In this document: positions 32,723 to 42,061 of the stretch, one piece after another
How the letters are laid out: every line of letters starts with the position of its first letter
How positions within the stretch are numbered: the first letter of the stretch is position 1
Origin: Valencia hispanica
Lineage: Eukaryota; Chordata; Actinopteri; Cyprinodontiformes; Valenciidae
DNA length: 64,000 bases
NCBI GenBank assembly: GCA_963556495.2
Contig: OY747702.1
Coordinates: 9,295,693-9,359,692 of the forward strand
Reading direction: 5' to 3'
Notes under the pieces: model-generated
The model's input: the letters and a program-made list of their open reading frames with translations, nothing else
Database searches by the model: none
What the model was told of the DNA's origin: nothing
Program-made: the position numbers and the translations under genes

Positions 32723-32939
32723 GCTGAGGCAAGCTAACTGGTTAACTTTTTCTGAATGTAAAGCTGACCGTTTCTTATCAATTTCAGACAACCCTGACCA
32801 TCCTCTTCATGGGACTGTCCTACAACAACAGTGTCTTCAGTCAGAGGCTTCTTAGTTTCGCTGCAACACAGACTACTACAGGAGATCCTTCTTACCCACA
32901 TCCATCACAATCTACAACAACGCCTTGAAGAATTAAATA

Positions 32940-34546
32940 CAGTGGCTTGCAAAAGTATTCGGCCCCCTTGAACTTTTCCACATTTTGTCACATTACAGTC
33001 ACAAACATAAATCAATTTTATTGGAATTCCACATGAAAGACCAATACAAAGTGGTGTACACGTGAGAAGTGGAACAAAAATCATACATGATTCCAAACAT
33101 TTTTTTACAAATAAATAACTGAAAAGTGGGGTGTGCATAATTATTCAGCCCCCTTTGGTCTGAGTGCAGTTAGTTGCCCATAGACATTGTCTGATGAGTG
33201 CTAATGACTAAATAGTGTGCACCTGTGTGTAATCTAATGTCAGTACAAATACAGCTGCCCTGTGACGGCCTCAGAGGTTGTCTAAGAGAATGTTGGGAGC
33301 AACAACACCATGAAGTCCAAAGAACACACCAGACAGGTCAGGGATAAAGTTATTGAGAAATTTAAAGCAGGCTTAGGCTACAAAAAGATTTCCCAAGCCT
33401 TGAACATCCCACTGAGCACTGTTCAAGCGATCATTCAGAAATGGAAGGAGTATGGGTCAACTGTAAACCTACCAAGACAAGGCCGTCCACTTAAACTCAC
33501 AGGCCGATTAAGGAGAGCGCTGATCAGAAATGCAGCCAAGAGGCCCATGGTGACTCTGGACGAGCTGCAGAGATCTACAGCTCAGGTGGGGGAATCTGTC
33601 CATAGGACAACTATTAGTCGTGCACTGCACAAAGTTGCCCTTTATGGAAGAGTGGCAAGAAGAAAGCCATTGTTAAAAGAAAACCATAAGAAGTCCCATT
33701 TGCAGTTTGCCACAAGCCATGTGGGGGACAGAGCACACATGTGGAAGAAGGTGCTCTGGTCAGATGAGACCAAAATGGAACTTTTTGGCCAAAATGCAAA
33801 ACGCTATGTGTGTCGGAAAACTAATACTGCACATCACTCTGAACACACCATCCCCACTGTCAAATATGGTGGTGGCAGGATCATGCTCTGGGGGTGCTTC
33901 TCTTCAGCAGGGACAGGGAAGCTGGTCAGAGTTGATGGGAAGATGGATGGAGCCAAATACAGAGCAATCTTGGAAGAAAACCTCTTGGAGTCGGCAAATT
34001 ACTTGAGACTGGGGCGGAGGTTCACCTTCCAGCAGGACAACGACCCTACACATAAAGCCAGGGCAACAATGGAATGGTTTAAAACAAAACATATCCATGT
34101 GTTAGAATGGCCCAGTCAAAGTCCAGATCTAAATCCAATCGAGAATATGTGGCAAGATCTGAAAACTGCTGTTCACAAACGCCGTCGATCTAATCTGACT
34201 GAGCTGGAGCTGTTTTGCAAAGAAGAATGGGCAAGAATTTCAGTCTTTAGATGTGCAAAGCTGGTAGAGACATACCCTAAAAGACTGGCAGCTGGAAGTG
34301 CAGCAAAAGGTGGTTCTACAAAGTTTTGATTTAGGGGGCTGAATAATTACGCACACCCCACTTTTCAGTTATTTATTTGTAAAAAATGTTTGGAATCATG
34401 TATGATTTTCGTTCCACTTCTCACGTGTACACCACTTTGTATTGGTCTTGCACGTGGAATTCCAATAAAAATGATTCATGTTTGTGGCTGTAATGTGACA
34501 AAATGTGGAAAAGTTCAAGGGGGCCGAATACTTTTGCAAGCCACTG
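32940..34546 (+). mobile_element. Full-length Tc1-like transposon, copy D (1607 bp)
   Basis: Starts CAGTGGCTTGCAAAAGTATT and ends with the inverted complement. TA dinucleotides flank it on both sides (32938-32939 and 34547-34548), the Tc1/mariner target duplication. The inverted repeats are long, about 210 bp each, with repeated words at outer and inner positions (GGGGTGTGC.TAATTATTCAG) as in the IR/DR class. It carries one open transposase gene. The second full copy is at 62254-63859; scraps of related Tc1 elements are scattered through the window. Confidence 0.97.
33310..34329 (+). CDS. Tc1-like transposase, intact frame
   Basis: A 339-residue open frame, the usual Tc1 length. The N-terminus has the paired-type helix-turn-helix (YKKISQALNIPLSTVQAIIQ, residues about 24-43) followed by a GRPLK AT-hook-like motif (58-62) and a second HTH (residues about 66-110). 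The DD34E catalytic triad is complete: D152 in WSDETKM, D243 in QQDNDPTHKA and E278 in NPIENMW. The glycine-rich KYGGG block is at 185-189. The enzyme would bind the inverted repeats and cut and paste into TA sites in the nucleus. The ATG is 370 bp inside the element. One unusual residue is Thr in DPTHKA where most copies have Lys. Expression and activity cannot be judged from sequence. Confidence 0.95.
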   Translation: MKSKEHTRQVRDKVIEKFKAGLGYKKISQALNIPLSTVQAIIQKWKEYGSTVNLPRQGRPLKLTGRLRRALIRNAAKRPMVTLDELQRSTAQVGESVHRTTISRALHKVALYGRVARRKPLLKENHKKSHLQFATSHVGDRAHMWKKVLWSDETKMELFGQNAKRYVCRKTNTAHHSEHTIPTVKYGGGRIMLWGCFSSAGTGKLVRVDGKMDGAKYRAILEENLLESANYLRLGRRFTFQQDNDPTHKARATMEWFKTKHIHVLEWPSQSPDLNPIENMWQDLKTAVHKRRRSNLTELELFCKEEWARISVFRCAKLVETYPKRLAAGSAAKGGSTKF

Positions 34547-35294
34547 TAGTATGAGCTACAACAGCACTTAATTTCTCTCTGGGATCAGTAAAGTACTTTT
34601 GAATTTAATTTTTCTGAACAATAGGGGATGATTTGTTTATTAACACCACGATGTGTTTGACACAGAACCTTTACATTTCAATTCAATTCAATTCAATTCA
34701 GTTTTATTTATATAGTGCCAATTCACAACAGATGTCATCTCAAGGCACTTAACAAGAAGTCCTTTCAATACATTTATACAAACATTCCAATCAGTTAAAG
34801 AGTTTCCTATTTAAAGTGCCCCTGGCATGAAATTCCCCACGACGTTTGGGCCCTTTTTAGTCACACTCTAAGTACCTTAATACTGCATCAAAGGATCATT
34901 TGCCGTAGCTCAGCCTTGTTGTAGAATTGCAGCCCCTACTAGGAGGCCCTTCTTTTAGCATTAGCAGAGAACAACAGTGTTTTGGTGGGCGGGGCCCAAG
35001 CCATGCGCCTCTATTGTCAATTGAGTCTCTAACGTTCGCATCTGATGAAACATTGACAGACATGCATTTGCGCACCACTAATTGCCCAAATTCCAATATT
35101 ACCCTATGTATGAAATGTAATTAGGTTTAGGCGTAATTATATTGTGTGTTGAACAATAATCTGTTTATAAATTACAGGCCTAATAAAATATTTGATCATC
35201 CATCCACACATCCATCCGTCCTCATTACGTCTCTAGCTTCACCACGACAGTAATGGCTCAGTTATCGGCTACTATAACTATGTAATGGCGTTTC

Positions 35295-35360
35295 AATTTG
35301 ATCCGGAATCTGATCCAGACGGCGAGGCAGCTGAGGAGGAACCAGAAAGGTAGAGGACGT
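35295..35360 (+). pseudogene. Possible coding relic in the Kolobok-like element
   Basis: A short + strand frame reads MAFQFDPESDPDGEAAEEEP before a stop. The acidic FDPESDP..EA.EE phrase looks like protein rather than random sequence and could be the start of the element's other gene. No domain can be named. This is an impression from residue composition only. Confidence 0.25.
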
Positions 35361-35519
35361 CTTCCACAGGTGATCCAGACAGACGTGCTGTGCACGGAGG
35401 GAAGGGGCTGTCTGTGTGTTTTCTTGTATTGCTATCCTATTTAGGACCTTTTCTGGCATATTCGCTAACCTTCTGAAGACCGACAGACCTTGTAGGGACC
35501 AAAGCCCGGTCCTAATATG

Positions 35520-35650
35520 GTGGACCCCCTTTTTTAGGGTTAGGGGTAAGGTTTAGAGGTATGGTGTGAATTATGTTTTGGTTAAGGTTAGAGTTAGGAA
35601 TAAACTGGTAATGGTCAGGGTTAGGGTAAGGGTTTGGGTTAGGCATAAAT
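35520..35650 (+). repeat. Degenerate telomere-like TTAGGG repeat
   Basis: Irregular TTAGGG, TTAGGGG and GGTTAGG words with intervening non-repeat bases (35536-35560 and 35617-35643). A similar dispersed element with short TTAGGG phrases is common in vertebrate genomes, so this need not be an old chromosome end. Confidence 0.6.
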
Positions 35651-35814
35651 GTAGCTATTAAAATGAATGGAAGTCAATATAAAGTCCTAATATGGGTAGC
35701 AATACGGACTTGTGTGTGTGTGTGCGTGAGAGACGCGTGAGTGACAGAGACGAAAAGAGAGCAGGGAATGAATACGCTGCGTGTTTTAAATAGCGTAAAA
35801 AAGAAAAAAGAAAC

Positions 35815-35936
35815 GCAATATGTGACGGTCGGTGTTGATTTATTTTTTTGGGGTCGGTGTTTAATCTGTGGCGGTCGGAGTTTAATCTGTGGTGCAGTGC
35901 CGCAGATTCATCTATATATGTGGGAAACACTGGTAT
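35815..35936. mobile_element. hAT MITE end fragment
   Basis: Reading inward from 35930, the minus strand gives CAGTGTTTCCCACATATAT, a terminus type shared by a large fish hAT MITE family. The inner sequence contains repeats of GGTCGG.GTTTAATCTGTGG. The opposite terminus was not found. Confidence 0.45.
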
Positions 35937-36013
35937 AAAACAGCTGAAGGACATTATTGCGGAAATATACTTACTTGTATAGGGATATTTGCTGGTTCTC
36001 GGAGAGTTGGTAT

Positions 36014-37461
36014 TGTTGTAACTACTAATAATAAATATTTGTTGTCTGGTTTTCTGAGCATCAATAATTATAATCAATAATTTAATATTAATATAATTAT
36101 TGATGACGTTCGAGTTTAACCTGTTTATTAAAGATTTCGGGGCACCACTCTCATAAATGAGATAATTTTAATTAAACCAGACTGTCAGTCTCTCTGAAAA
36201 GGCGTAGAGTTCGTCCGCGGGGTTAAAACAAACTTTACAGCACACACTGAAATAGCACAGGAAACTTCTCGTTACTTAAGGGAATTTATTAATGAAATAG
36301 GTCAATCTTACAGATTACATTTCATTCATAATTTCGATCTATTCTAACGCATGCAAAAATATATAACAAAGTTAACGTCGACGGAAGGGGGCGTGTGTGT
36401 GCGGCTGGGTGTGTGTGTGCAGCGCTGTGTGTGTGGGAGACAGCGAGCGGATGAGGGGGGTTCAGTTTAGCACACTCAATACGATAAATAACTCAAGTCT
36501 TATCAATTGGTGCGATCGTTTCACAAAGGAAGACAAAGGAAGACCGCGTGGCAATTCAACAAAACGCTAGTTTCATTAGCAATGGTGGCTTGGACAAAGG
36601 AAACGAGGGCGACGGAGAAAGGGGATCAACTGAGGCCACGCGACCAACTGAGGCCATGCGACCTGTCTAAACAGACACGCGCCGACCGCAGCAGACAATA
36701 AACAAACAAAGAAATAATACAATATAATATACTGCTTCTGGTTGCAACCAAAGTCAAATAATAAAACACAAAAAGCATGCACATTCAGGGTCGGTATACG
36801 GCGACAGACGACCAAGAATAACAGTGGTTAAACAGTTGACAAACGTATTTTAACCAACAGAAAACGGATATTAACCTTCAAGACCTAGTTCTCCTCTGCC
36901 CAGACCAAAGATATAAATCAGTTTAATCCTACTTGGTGGGGTCAGCTCTCCACAGTCCACGACAAAGAATGTAGAAAGTGTCCAGTTTAAAGGAGCGGTT
37001 TTGCGCAAAACCGAGGTCGGAAAAGCGGACGTCCGACTTTTAGGCGCTGAGGGACTCAGGGCCGATTTCAATAGAGCTCAGATGGCCAGCGGACTACCTG
37101 GTACAGGAAAGTCTGTTTGCTCGGCCGATTCACTTCGAAGTTTAAAAGGGAAGTTCTTCTTGGTCCAGCAGGTTTGAACGGAAAAAGGGGAAAATGCTAG
37201 CAGTGGATTAAAGCGTCTCCTCACAGGCACCACTCTGGGACCAAGAGAGACCAATAGAGATGCTTATTTCAATATTCGCGCTGCTTTTATCAACTCTGTG
37301 ATGTCATCACTGGCCACAGACCAATGAGAATGGGTTGAGGGCAGCGCAATGGGTGCTGGGAGATGCAGTTCGTTCAGTGGAAGGATGCTGGGAGATGCAG
37401 TTCGTTCAGTGAAAGGATGCTGGGAGATCCAGTTCGTTCAGTAAAGGCCATAGCCTCAACA
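36014..37461 (-). mobile_element. Solo LTR of long TGTTG...CAACA family, 1448 bp
   Basis: Ends on the + strand are TGTTGTAACTACTAATAATA and TAGCCTCAACA. GTAT flanks both sides (36010-36013 and 37462-37465), a 4-bp target duplication. On the minus strand a tandem-repeat region (three 31-bp units) lies close to the LTR start. It is followed by a TATA-like GATAAAAG near 37290, as in a retroviral-type U3. The conserved GGGGCACCAC word (36157) aligns with the family members at 50573-52258 and 29424-29935. There is no internal coding region, so it is a solo LTR. Confidence 0.8.
37351..37447 (-). repeat. 31-bp minisatellite, three units
   Basis: The unit GGATGCTGGGAGATGCAGTT followed by CGTTCAGTGAA occurs three times with few differences (37351-37380, 37381-37412, 37413-37443). 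It sits in the presumed U3 part of the LTR, where tandem repeats often act as enhancers. Confidence 0.9.
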
Positions 37462-39069
37462 GTATTGATCCTGGTAAAAGTTTAAGATGATCTGCGAATC
37501 CACTGCTGTATTGTCCCAAGTTAATAAAACATTTGTCAGAGAAATGTTTGCCACAAACGACCACGCGCTTCGGGAGTCGGTTGGGTACATTCCCTGCATA
37601 AATAGAGTCCATCCACAAGCTTTACAGTGGGGAGGGCCGTGTCGATACGGTCTGGACTCCATGTTGTCGGTTTGTTGTTTGCCTTTTACCGTAGCTCTCG
37701 TTGTTTAGGTTGTAATACGCGCCGCGGGAGGAGGGACTTGGAGAGTGTAGTTCAGAGAAGGGGGTAATTGGCTGGAACTCAGTGACGACATATGCCGAAA
37801 CGTGAGGTCATATGCCGAACTGCAAAACAGCCCGTTTCTGAGTGCTAATTTCACTATGTAGGCAGACATACCCGAGGACAAAGGAAACACTAACCAGTAG
37901 TTTTAACCCCTTAGGGGACATAGGCAGGCTGGGGAATCTAACAAATATGACCAAAAAACTAAAAAAATGCAAACTTCATGCCAGGGGCACTTTAAGGAAT
38001 CCCAGCAGATTGCGTCAGTCATTGGCGTGAGATTGGGCCCCGTTGAGGCAGACTTTCCAACCACAGCAATCCTTCAGCAATCCCTCATACTGAGCAAGCA
38101 TGTAGCGACGGTGGAGAGGAAAACTTCCCTTTAACAGGAAGAAACCTCCAACAGAACCAGGGTCAGCCTTTCTATGTTACACAAAGTAAAAAGTTGATAA
38201 CATGACACGGTGGATGTTCAGTTACTGGGAGCATCATCCCAGTCGATGATCCCCCGTCCAACAGGGCATTGCAGCCAAGCAGGATACCAGACCAGGGATA
38301 TCTTCTATGGAGAGAAAAACACAGAGAAAACAAAGTTAACAGTCGAAATAACAGAATGTACTGTAATACAACTGGAGAGTAGTACATTACTCCCTGGTTC
38401 CCACTGGTATTATTTGCGGTTATCTTGTAGCTGCAGTGTTGGTTAGCTATGTTAGCTTGTTTGTTAGCCAAGGCTTACCTGATGTGAAGTTATCGCTGCA
38501 GATTGTTGCATTCTTAAATCATCTGCTCACTCCAATCGCTTCTTCTGATCCCTTGCAACCAAAGACGTCTTCTGTTTGCCTTGAAAGGTCTGAGTCAAAG
38601 GAAGGCACGTTTGCTGTTTTTATCAAAGTGACCAACAGCACAAGACATAATCGCATCTCTTTCTGCAGACTACACGTGCAGTAGAGCAGGGTGTGATGTA
38701 GATTGATAATCCCTACAGTTCACAACAGAGAAGAGACATTCCCATTGAACCACGGATGGAGTTTGGGTCTGCCATGCTGTTTACGTGATGAGAGAGCAGT
38801 GAAAGCAGCGTGGGTTGAATTGTGGCATAAACAGGGCGGGTCATTCTGTGCACGTGTTAATTTTGTTTAAAAATATTATTGTGTTAATTCTAGAAATTAA
38901 TCGACCTGCATTAACAAGTAAATTTTGACAGCCCTAATTTTTACTAAAATGTACAAAAATACCAAAAGTAATGACCAGACATGTAGACAGCACTATTAGA
39001 CACTCATTTATACAGTTTATCAGCAAAAAAAAGTTGATTTGGTGGTGAGTTGCTCTTCATTGTTCAGGT

Positions 39070-39200
39070 TGGCCATGGGTGGCCATGTCTTGGTAGGGTT
39101 GCAGTTGTGTCATACTCTCCATTTTCAGATGATGGATTTAACACAGCTCTGCGGGGTATTAAAAGGATAGGAGGATTTTATATTACCTAACTCTGCATTA
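39070..39200 (-). pseudogene. Tc1-like transposase remnant C, N-terminal part
   Basis: The + strand text GGTAGGGTTGCAGTTGTGTC, then ACTCTCCATTTTCAGATGAT is the reversed HTH region of Tc1 transposases (Trp-Lys-x-Tyr-Gly...Thr-Val block). It probably pairs with 31830-32130. The gene was split by hAT element 3, and a Rex1-like fragment follows at 39206. Confidence 0.6.
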
Positions 39201-39205
39201 AATCA

Positions 39206-39720
39206 AACTTCAGTTCAAAAATACTATATTGATCCCAGAGGAAATTAAGTGTTGTTGTAGCTCATATAATTAATTCTTTAAGGAGTTGTTGTAGATAATG
39301 ATGGCTGTGGGCAGGAAGGATTTCCTGTAGCGGTCTGTATTGCAGCGAAACTGAAGAACCCTCCGACTGAAGACTCTCTGTTGTTGTATGACTGTCTCAT
39401 GAAGAGGATGCTCAGGGTTGTCCATCATTTTTTTGATTTAATGAAGAATCCTTCTTTGCATTATCATCTCCAGATATTCCGCAGTTGTCCCAAGAACAGA
39501 ACCAGCCTTCTTTATCTGGTTGTTTAGCATTTTTAAGTTCCTGGCTCTGATGCTGCTACCCCAACAAATGATGGCTGAAGAGATTACACTCTTCACAACA
39601 TACTTGTTGAAGATCTGCAGCTGCAGATTACACCTCTCCACAGCTGAAACTGAAATCCACACAGGTGGAATCCATTTACTACTTAGGTGACTTATGGAGC
39701 CACATGGTATCACTTTCTTT
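39206..39720 (-). mobile_element. Rex1-like LINE 3' fragment, inverted
   Basis: Starts (reversed 3' end) with AAATACTATATTGATCCCAG, then the reversed coding end. It encodes, on minus, FNKYVVKSVISSAIICWGSS, IKKAGSVLGT and a DNP.HPLHETVIQQQ-type block. This C-terminal arrangement downstream of RT fits the Rex1 family of fish LINEs. Frames are open over 39438-39713 only. It is the longest of the three Rex1-like fragments here. Confidence 0.65.
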
Positions 39721-39734
39721 GGAGTATCGGATTA

Positions 39735-39910
39735 AAGGAGGTGAATGCATACGCATGCCACACTTTTCAGACTTGTATTTGTTAAACTTTCTTTAAAAAA
39801 TTAAATAAAAAAATTCTTCCACTTTTCATTCAAGCGCCTTTGATTTGGCCTATTACATAATATCTAATTAAAATACATCACAATTTGTAACAGAACATAA
39901 TGTAAAAATA
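39735..39910. mobile_element. Tc1-like inverted-repeat fragment
   Basis: GGAGGTGAATGCATACGCATGCC, CACACTTTTCAGACTTGTAT and ACTTTTCATTCAAGCGCC follow the terminal region of Tc1 elements (compare GGGCTGAATAATTACGCACACCCC at 34335). It may be the outer end of remnant C, beyond the Rex1-like insertion. Confidence 0.6.
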
Positions 39911-39936
39911 TTTTGGGGTATGATTTCTACTGGGGG

Positions 39937-40279
39937 CTGCACAGTGGTAGCACTGTTGCCTTGCAGCAAGAAGGTCCTGGGTTCAAATCCCAGCCTGGGG
40001 TCTTGCTGCATGGGGTTTGCATATTCTTCCTGTGCATGTGTGGGTTCTCTCTGGGTACTCCAGCTTCCTCCCACAGTCCAAAAAAATGACTGTTAGGTGA
40101 ATTGGTTTAGTGTGTGTGTGCATGGTTGTTTGTCCTGTATGTTTCTGTGTTGCCCTGTGATGGACTGGCAACCTGTCCAGGGTGTACCCTGCCTCTCGCC
40201 CTGTGAATGTTGGAGATAGGCACCAGGACCCCCCCCCAACCCTGCATAGGATGAACAGGTACAGATAATGGATGGATGT
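39937..40279 (+). mobile_element. tRNA-derived SINE with GATG tail
   Basis: The head GGGGCTGCACAGTGGTAGCA resembles a tRNA 5' half (A box), and GGTTCAAATCC (39982-39992) is a good B box for RNA polymerase III. The body contains TCCTCCCACAGTCC, the phrase TGATGGACTGGCAACCTGTC, and a 3' end GATGGATG. The tail matches that of the Rex3/RTE LINE, suggesting RTE machinery mobilised it. It is not a functional tRNA: the cloverleaf is not preserved. Confidence 0.75.
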
Positions 40280-41250
40280 ACTGTGTATATTTCTCCACTG
40301 CCCAGTGATTTTTCTGCATATCTACAGTCCTCTGTGTATTTTACTTTAAGGAGAATATAAACACACACTGAGGAAGGCTAGAGCGAGCCACAAGGTCAGA
40401 AAAAAATAAAATCCACTGCCTTATGCTGATTGTAAGCTTTGCAAATGGGCCCTTTTTTAATGATTTAAAAAAAATTCTAATTCAAGAAACAATCCACAGG
40501 CTTTTGACTCCTGGCTCCAGAGTAACTAAAGAAAGGCCTCGACTTCTGATAAAGTTTATCTGAAGTGTAGTAGAAAGGGAGGACAACCACTGAGCTCTGA
40601 GCTGATTATTGCCATTCAACTTAATCTTCACACACTGCTCACCCTGCATTACACTTATTGTCAAACCAAGCGTTTTGCTGAACCAAAGCCAAATCTTGGA
40701 AACACGCATGCTTAACAAAGAGTCCACACATACGAAAAACAGCAACCCACGAAGAATCACACGCTGCCTAAGATTTGGAATGAAGCAGAGAAATACAGAC
40801 AGGCCTTTTAAATAGTTCCTTTTACTGAATGACTAACCAGGTTGCTAATTTGGTGTGACATAATTAATTACAGCCAATTAGGTAAACAGATGCGACAAAT
40901 AGTGAGTGGAAAGGAAATGAGCGTGAGGATCATTAACTTGTGTGGGTGGGTGGCTGGATCAGGCTTCACCATGGGCCCACCAAGGAGGCATGAAGAGCTT
41001 CGGCTTAATGTGGGCAAAAGAAAACCGAGGCGTAAACAGATGAAGGCGAGGGCAAAGATTAGGTTATCTTGACACTAAGCAGCTAATGTTGGTGTGAAAG
41101 AAAACATCTGCCATATTGAATACAAGTTAATGTATTTTCCACTGCTGAACAACTGAGTGCACCAAACTGCAACCCTCCCTAAGAGGTTTTATGTATTGTC
41201 CTCTGTCTGAATACATTTAAAGCAATCAGTCAGTGTCCTATACGGTAACA
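40280..41250. other. Unassigned DNA
   Basis: Short open frames on both strands without recognisable motifs; no transposon termini identified. Confidence 0.5.
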
Positions 41251-41254
41251 GCAT

Positions 41255-41690
41255 TATAGAATGTTTTCACATTTTGTCTTTTTCCAACTATAAACTTCAA
41301 TCTATCTTATTTACATTTTATGTGACAGATCAACACAAACTGGCACATGGAAGTGTGGCTTGCATTTGTAAGCCCCATATAATCTAATACCCCTAAATTT
41401 AATTCATTGAAACCAGTGTAATGTGTGTAATTTATTAACTGAATATATCCATCTATTATCTGATGGCCTCAGAGGATTGTTAGAGAACATTAGAGAATAA
41501 ACAACATCACGAAGACCAAGGAAAACATCAGACAGTTCAGGGAGAACATTTAAAACAGCGTTCGATTCCAAAGTAATTTCAAAGCTTTAAACATCTCACA
41601 TAGCTCTGTTTTTGCAATCATCTTGTTTGACAACTGCAAACCTAACAAGATATGGCCGTCGACCCAAACCATCACAATTATGCAATACTT
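41255..41690 (+). pseudogene. Tc1-like element E, 5' end and N-terminal transposase
   Basis: An untranslated part (TTTTCACATTTTGTCTTTTT, GATCAACACAAACTGGCAC) precedes a degenerate start near 41510: KTKENIRQFREN, then KALNISHSSVFAII and further TVNL-like residues. This is the N-terminal HTH of a Tc1 transposase related to copies D and H. It breaks off near 41690 before the catalytic domain. Confidence 0.65.
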
Positions 41691-41824
41691 CGAGTTTGTC
41701 TACCACATAATGTTTGAAGTCGCTCCAACAGCACTACTGTTTACTGTTTATTTCAGCCAATAATCATTTTGCCACTTGGGGGCACTCATGCACTGTGCAT
41801 GGGCCATTGGATCTTCACCCCTAG

Positions 41825-42061
41825 ATGGTCAGGCAATCTTTAAGCATGGGCAAACAAACAAACAAACAAAAAGGTACAACAGTGACATCATGGAAAAATG
41901 ACTTACTCTGTTCTTTCACGACAGTAGCTTCATTTGACACTGTTCATTCCAGTTCATATGCAATATCTATAGGATGGGGCTGTATCATAAATGATCGACA
42001 TACCTCATCAATATGTCAGGACATAAAGTTTTGCAATACGTGATTCATCTCTTTACATTTA
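41825..42061. other. Unassigned spacer
   Basis: No feature recognised apart from an (AAAC)4-like run at 41851-41870. Confidence 0.5.

Larger units (their letters stand above)
32787..34612 (+). mobile_element. Rex1-like LINE 3' fragment, split by Tc1 copy D
   Basis: The coding end (ACAACCCTGACCATCCTCTT, encoding the DNP.HPL-type block) starts at 32787. It is interrupted at 32938 by the Tc1 element and resumes at 34549 with ATGAGCTACAACAGCACTTA, then TGGGATCAGTAAAGTACTTT. It is the same family as the inverted fragments at 15790-20655 and 39206-39720. It is heavily 5' truncated. Confidence 0.65.
35984..37655 (-). pseudogene. THAP-domain exon, split by an LTR
   Basis: On the minus strand the THAP second half is clear: KRVVVCGKHFSDKCFINLGQ (C.HF..DCF-type core), then SSGFADHLKLLPGSI, ending at 37462. 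The LTR 36014-37461 then intervenes. On the other side the frame continues PTLREPANIPI to a splice donor (GTAAGT) near 35980, once one copy of the 4-bp duplication is discounted. The N-terminal half (MESRPYRHGPPHCKACGW at about 37660) is in another frame, so a frameshift or deletion is present. The domain probably belonged to the Kolobok-like element's DNA-binding protein. Confidence 0.75.
34815..37991 (-). mobile_element. Kolobok-like DNA transposon with THAP exon, TTAA-flanked, 3.2 kb
   Basis: Perfect 17-bp inverted ends AGTGCCCCTGGCATGAA / TTCATGCCAGGGGCACT are flanked by TTAA on both sides (34811-34814, 37992-37995). Other L2 copies have the uninterrupted site (reverse of GGGATTCCTTAAATAGG), so TTAA is a true target duplication. 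TTAA targets are used by piggyBac and Kolobok; the THAP exon favours Kolobok. No transposase core is visible. Inside are a telomere-like repeat (35520-35650), a hAT MITE end (35815-35936) and a long LTR (36014-37461). Confidence 0.85.
34680..38380 (-). mobile_element. L2-clade LINE 3' UTR, inverted, split by the Kolobok-like element
   Basis: The (AATTC)n tail starts at about 34680 and the reversed L2 3' UTR follows to 34814. After the inserted transposon it resumes at 37992 (TTAAGGAATCCCAGCAGATT) and ends at 38380 in GTAATACAACTGGAGAGT. Only about 530 bp of L2 are present. TACATT at 34672 and 38383 may be the remains of its target duplication. This is the fourth copy of the L2 family in copies 1-3. 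Confidence 0.9.
32433..38936. mobile_element. hAT-type transposon 3, 6.5 kb with nested insertions
   Basis: Termini are TAGGGCTGTCAAA (32433-32445) and the exact inverted TTTGACAGCCCTA (38924-38936). Flanking 8-mers are identical: ATTTTTAC at 32425-32432 and 38937-38944. Unique sequence is about 350 bp on the left and 550 bp on the right, with no recognisable transposase; it is a non-autonomous hAT. It contains a Rex1-like fragment (with a Tc1 copy) and an inverted L2 tail (with a Kolobok-like element and an LTR). Confidence 0.93.

Noticed and set aside
34815..37991. piggyBac assignment from the TTAA duplication
   Set aside because: No piggyBac transposase remnant; presence of a THAP exon fits Kolobok better. 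Not excluded.
39940..40015. tRNA gene
   Set aside because: A and B boxes fit but the cloverleaf cannot be formed and the sequence continues as a SINE body.
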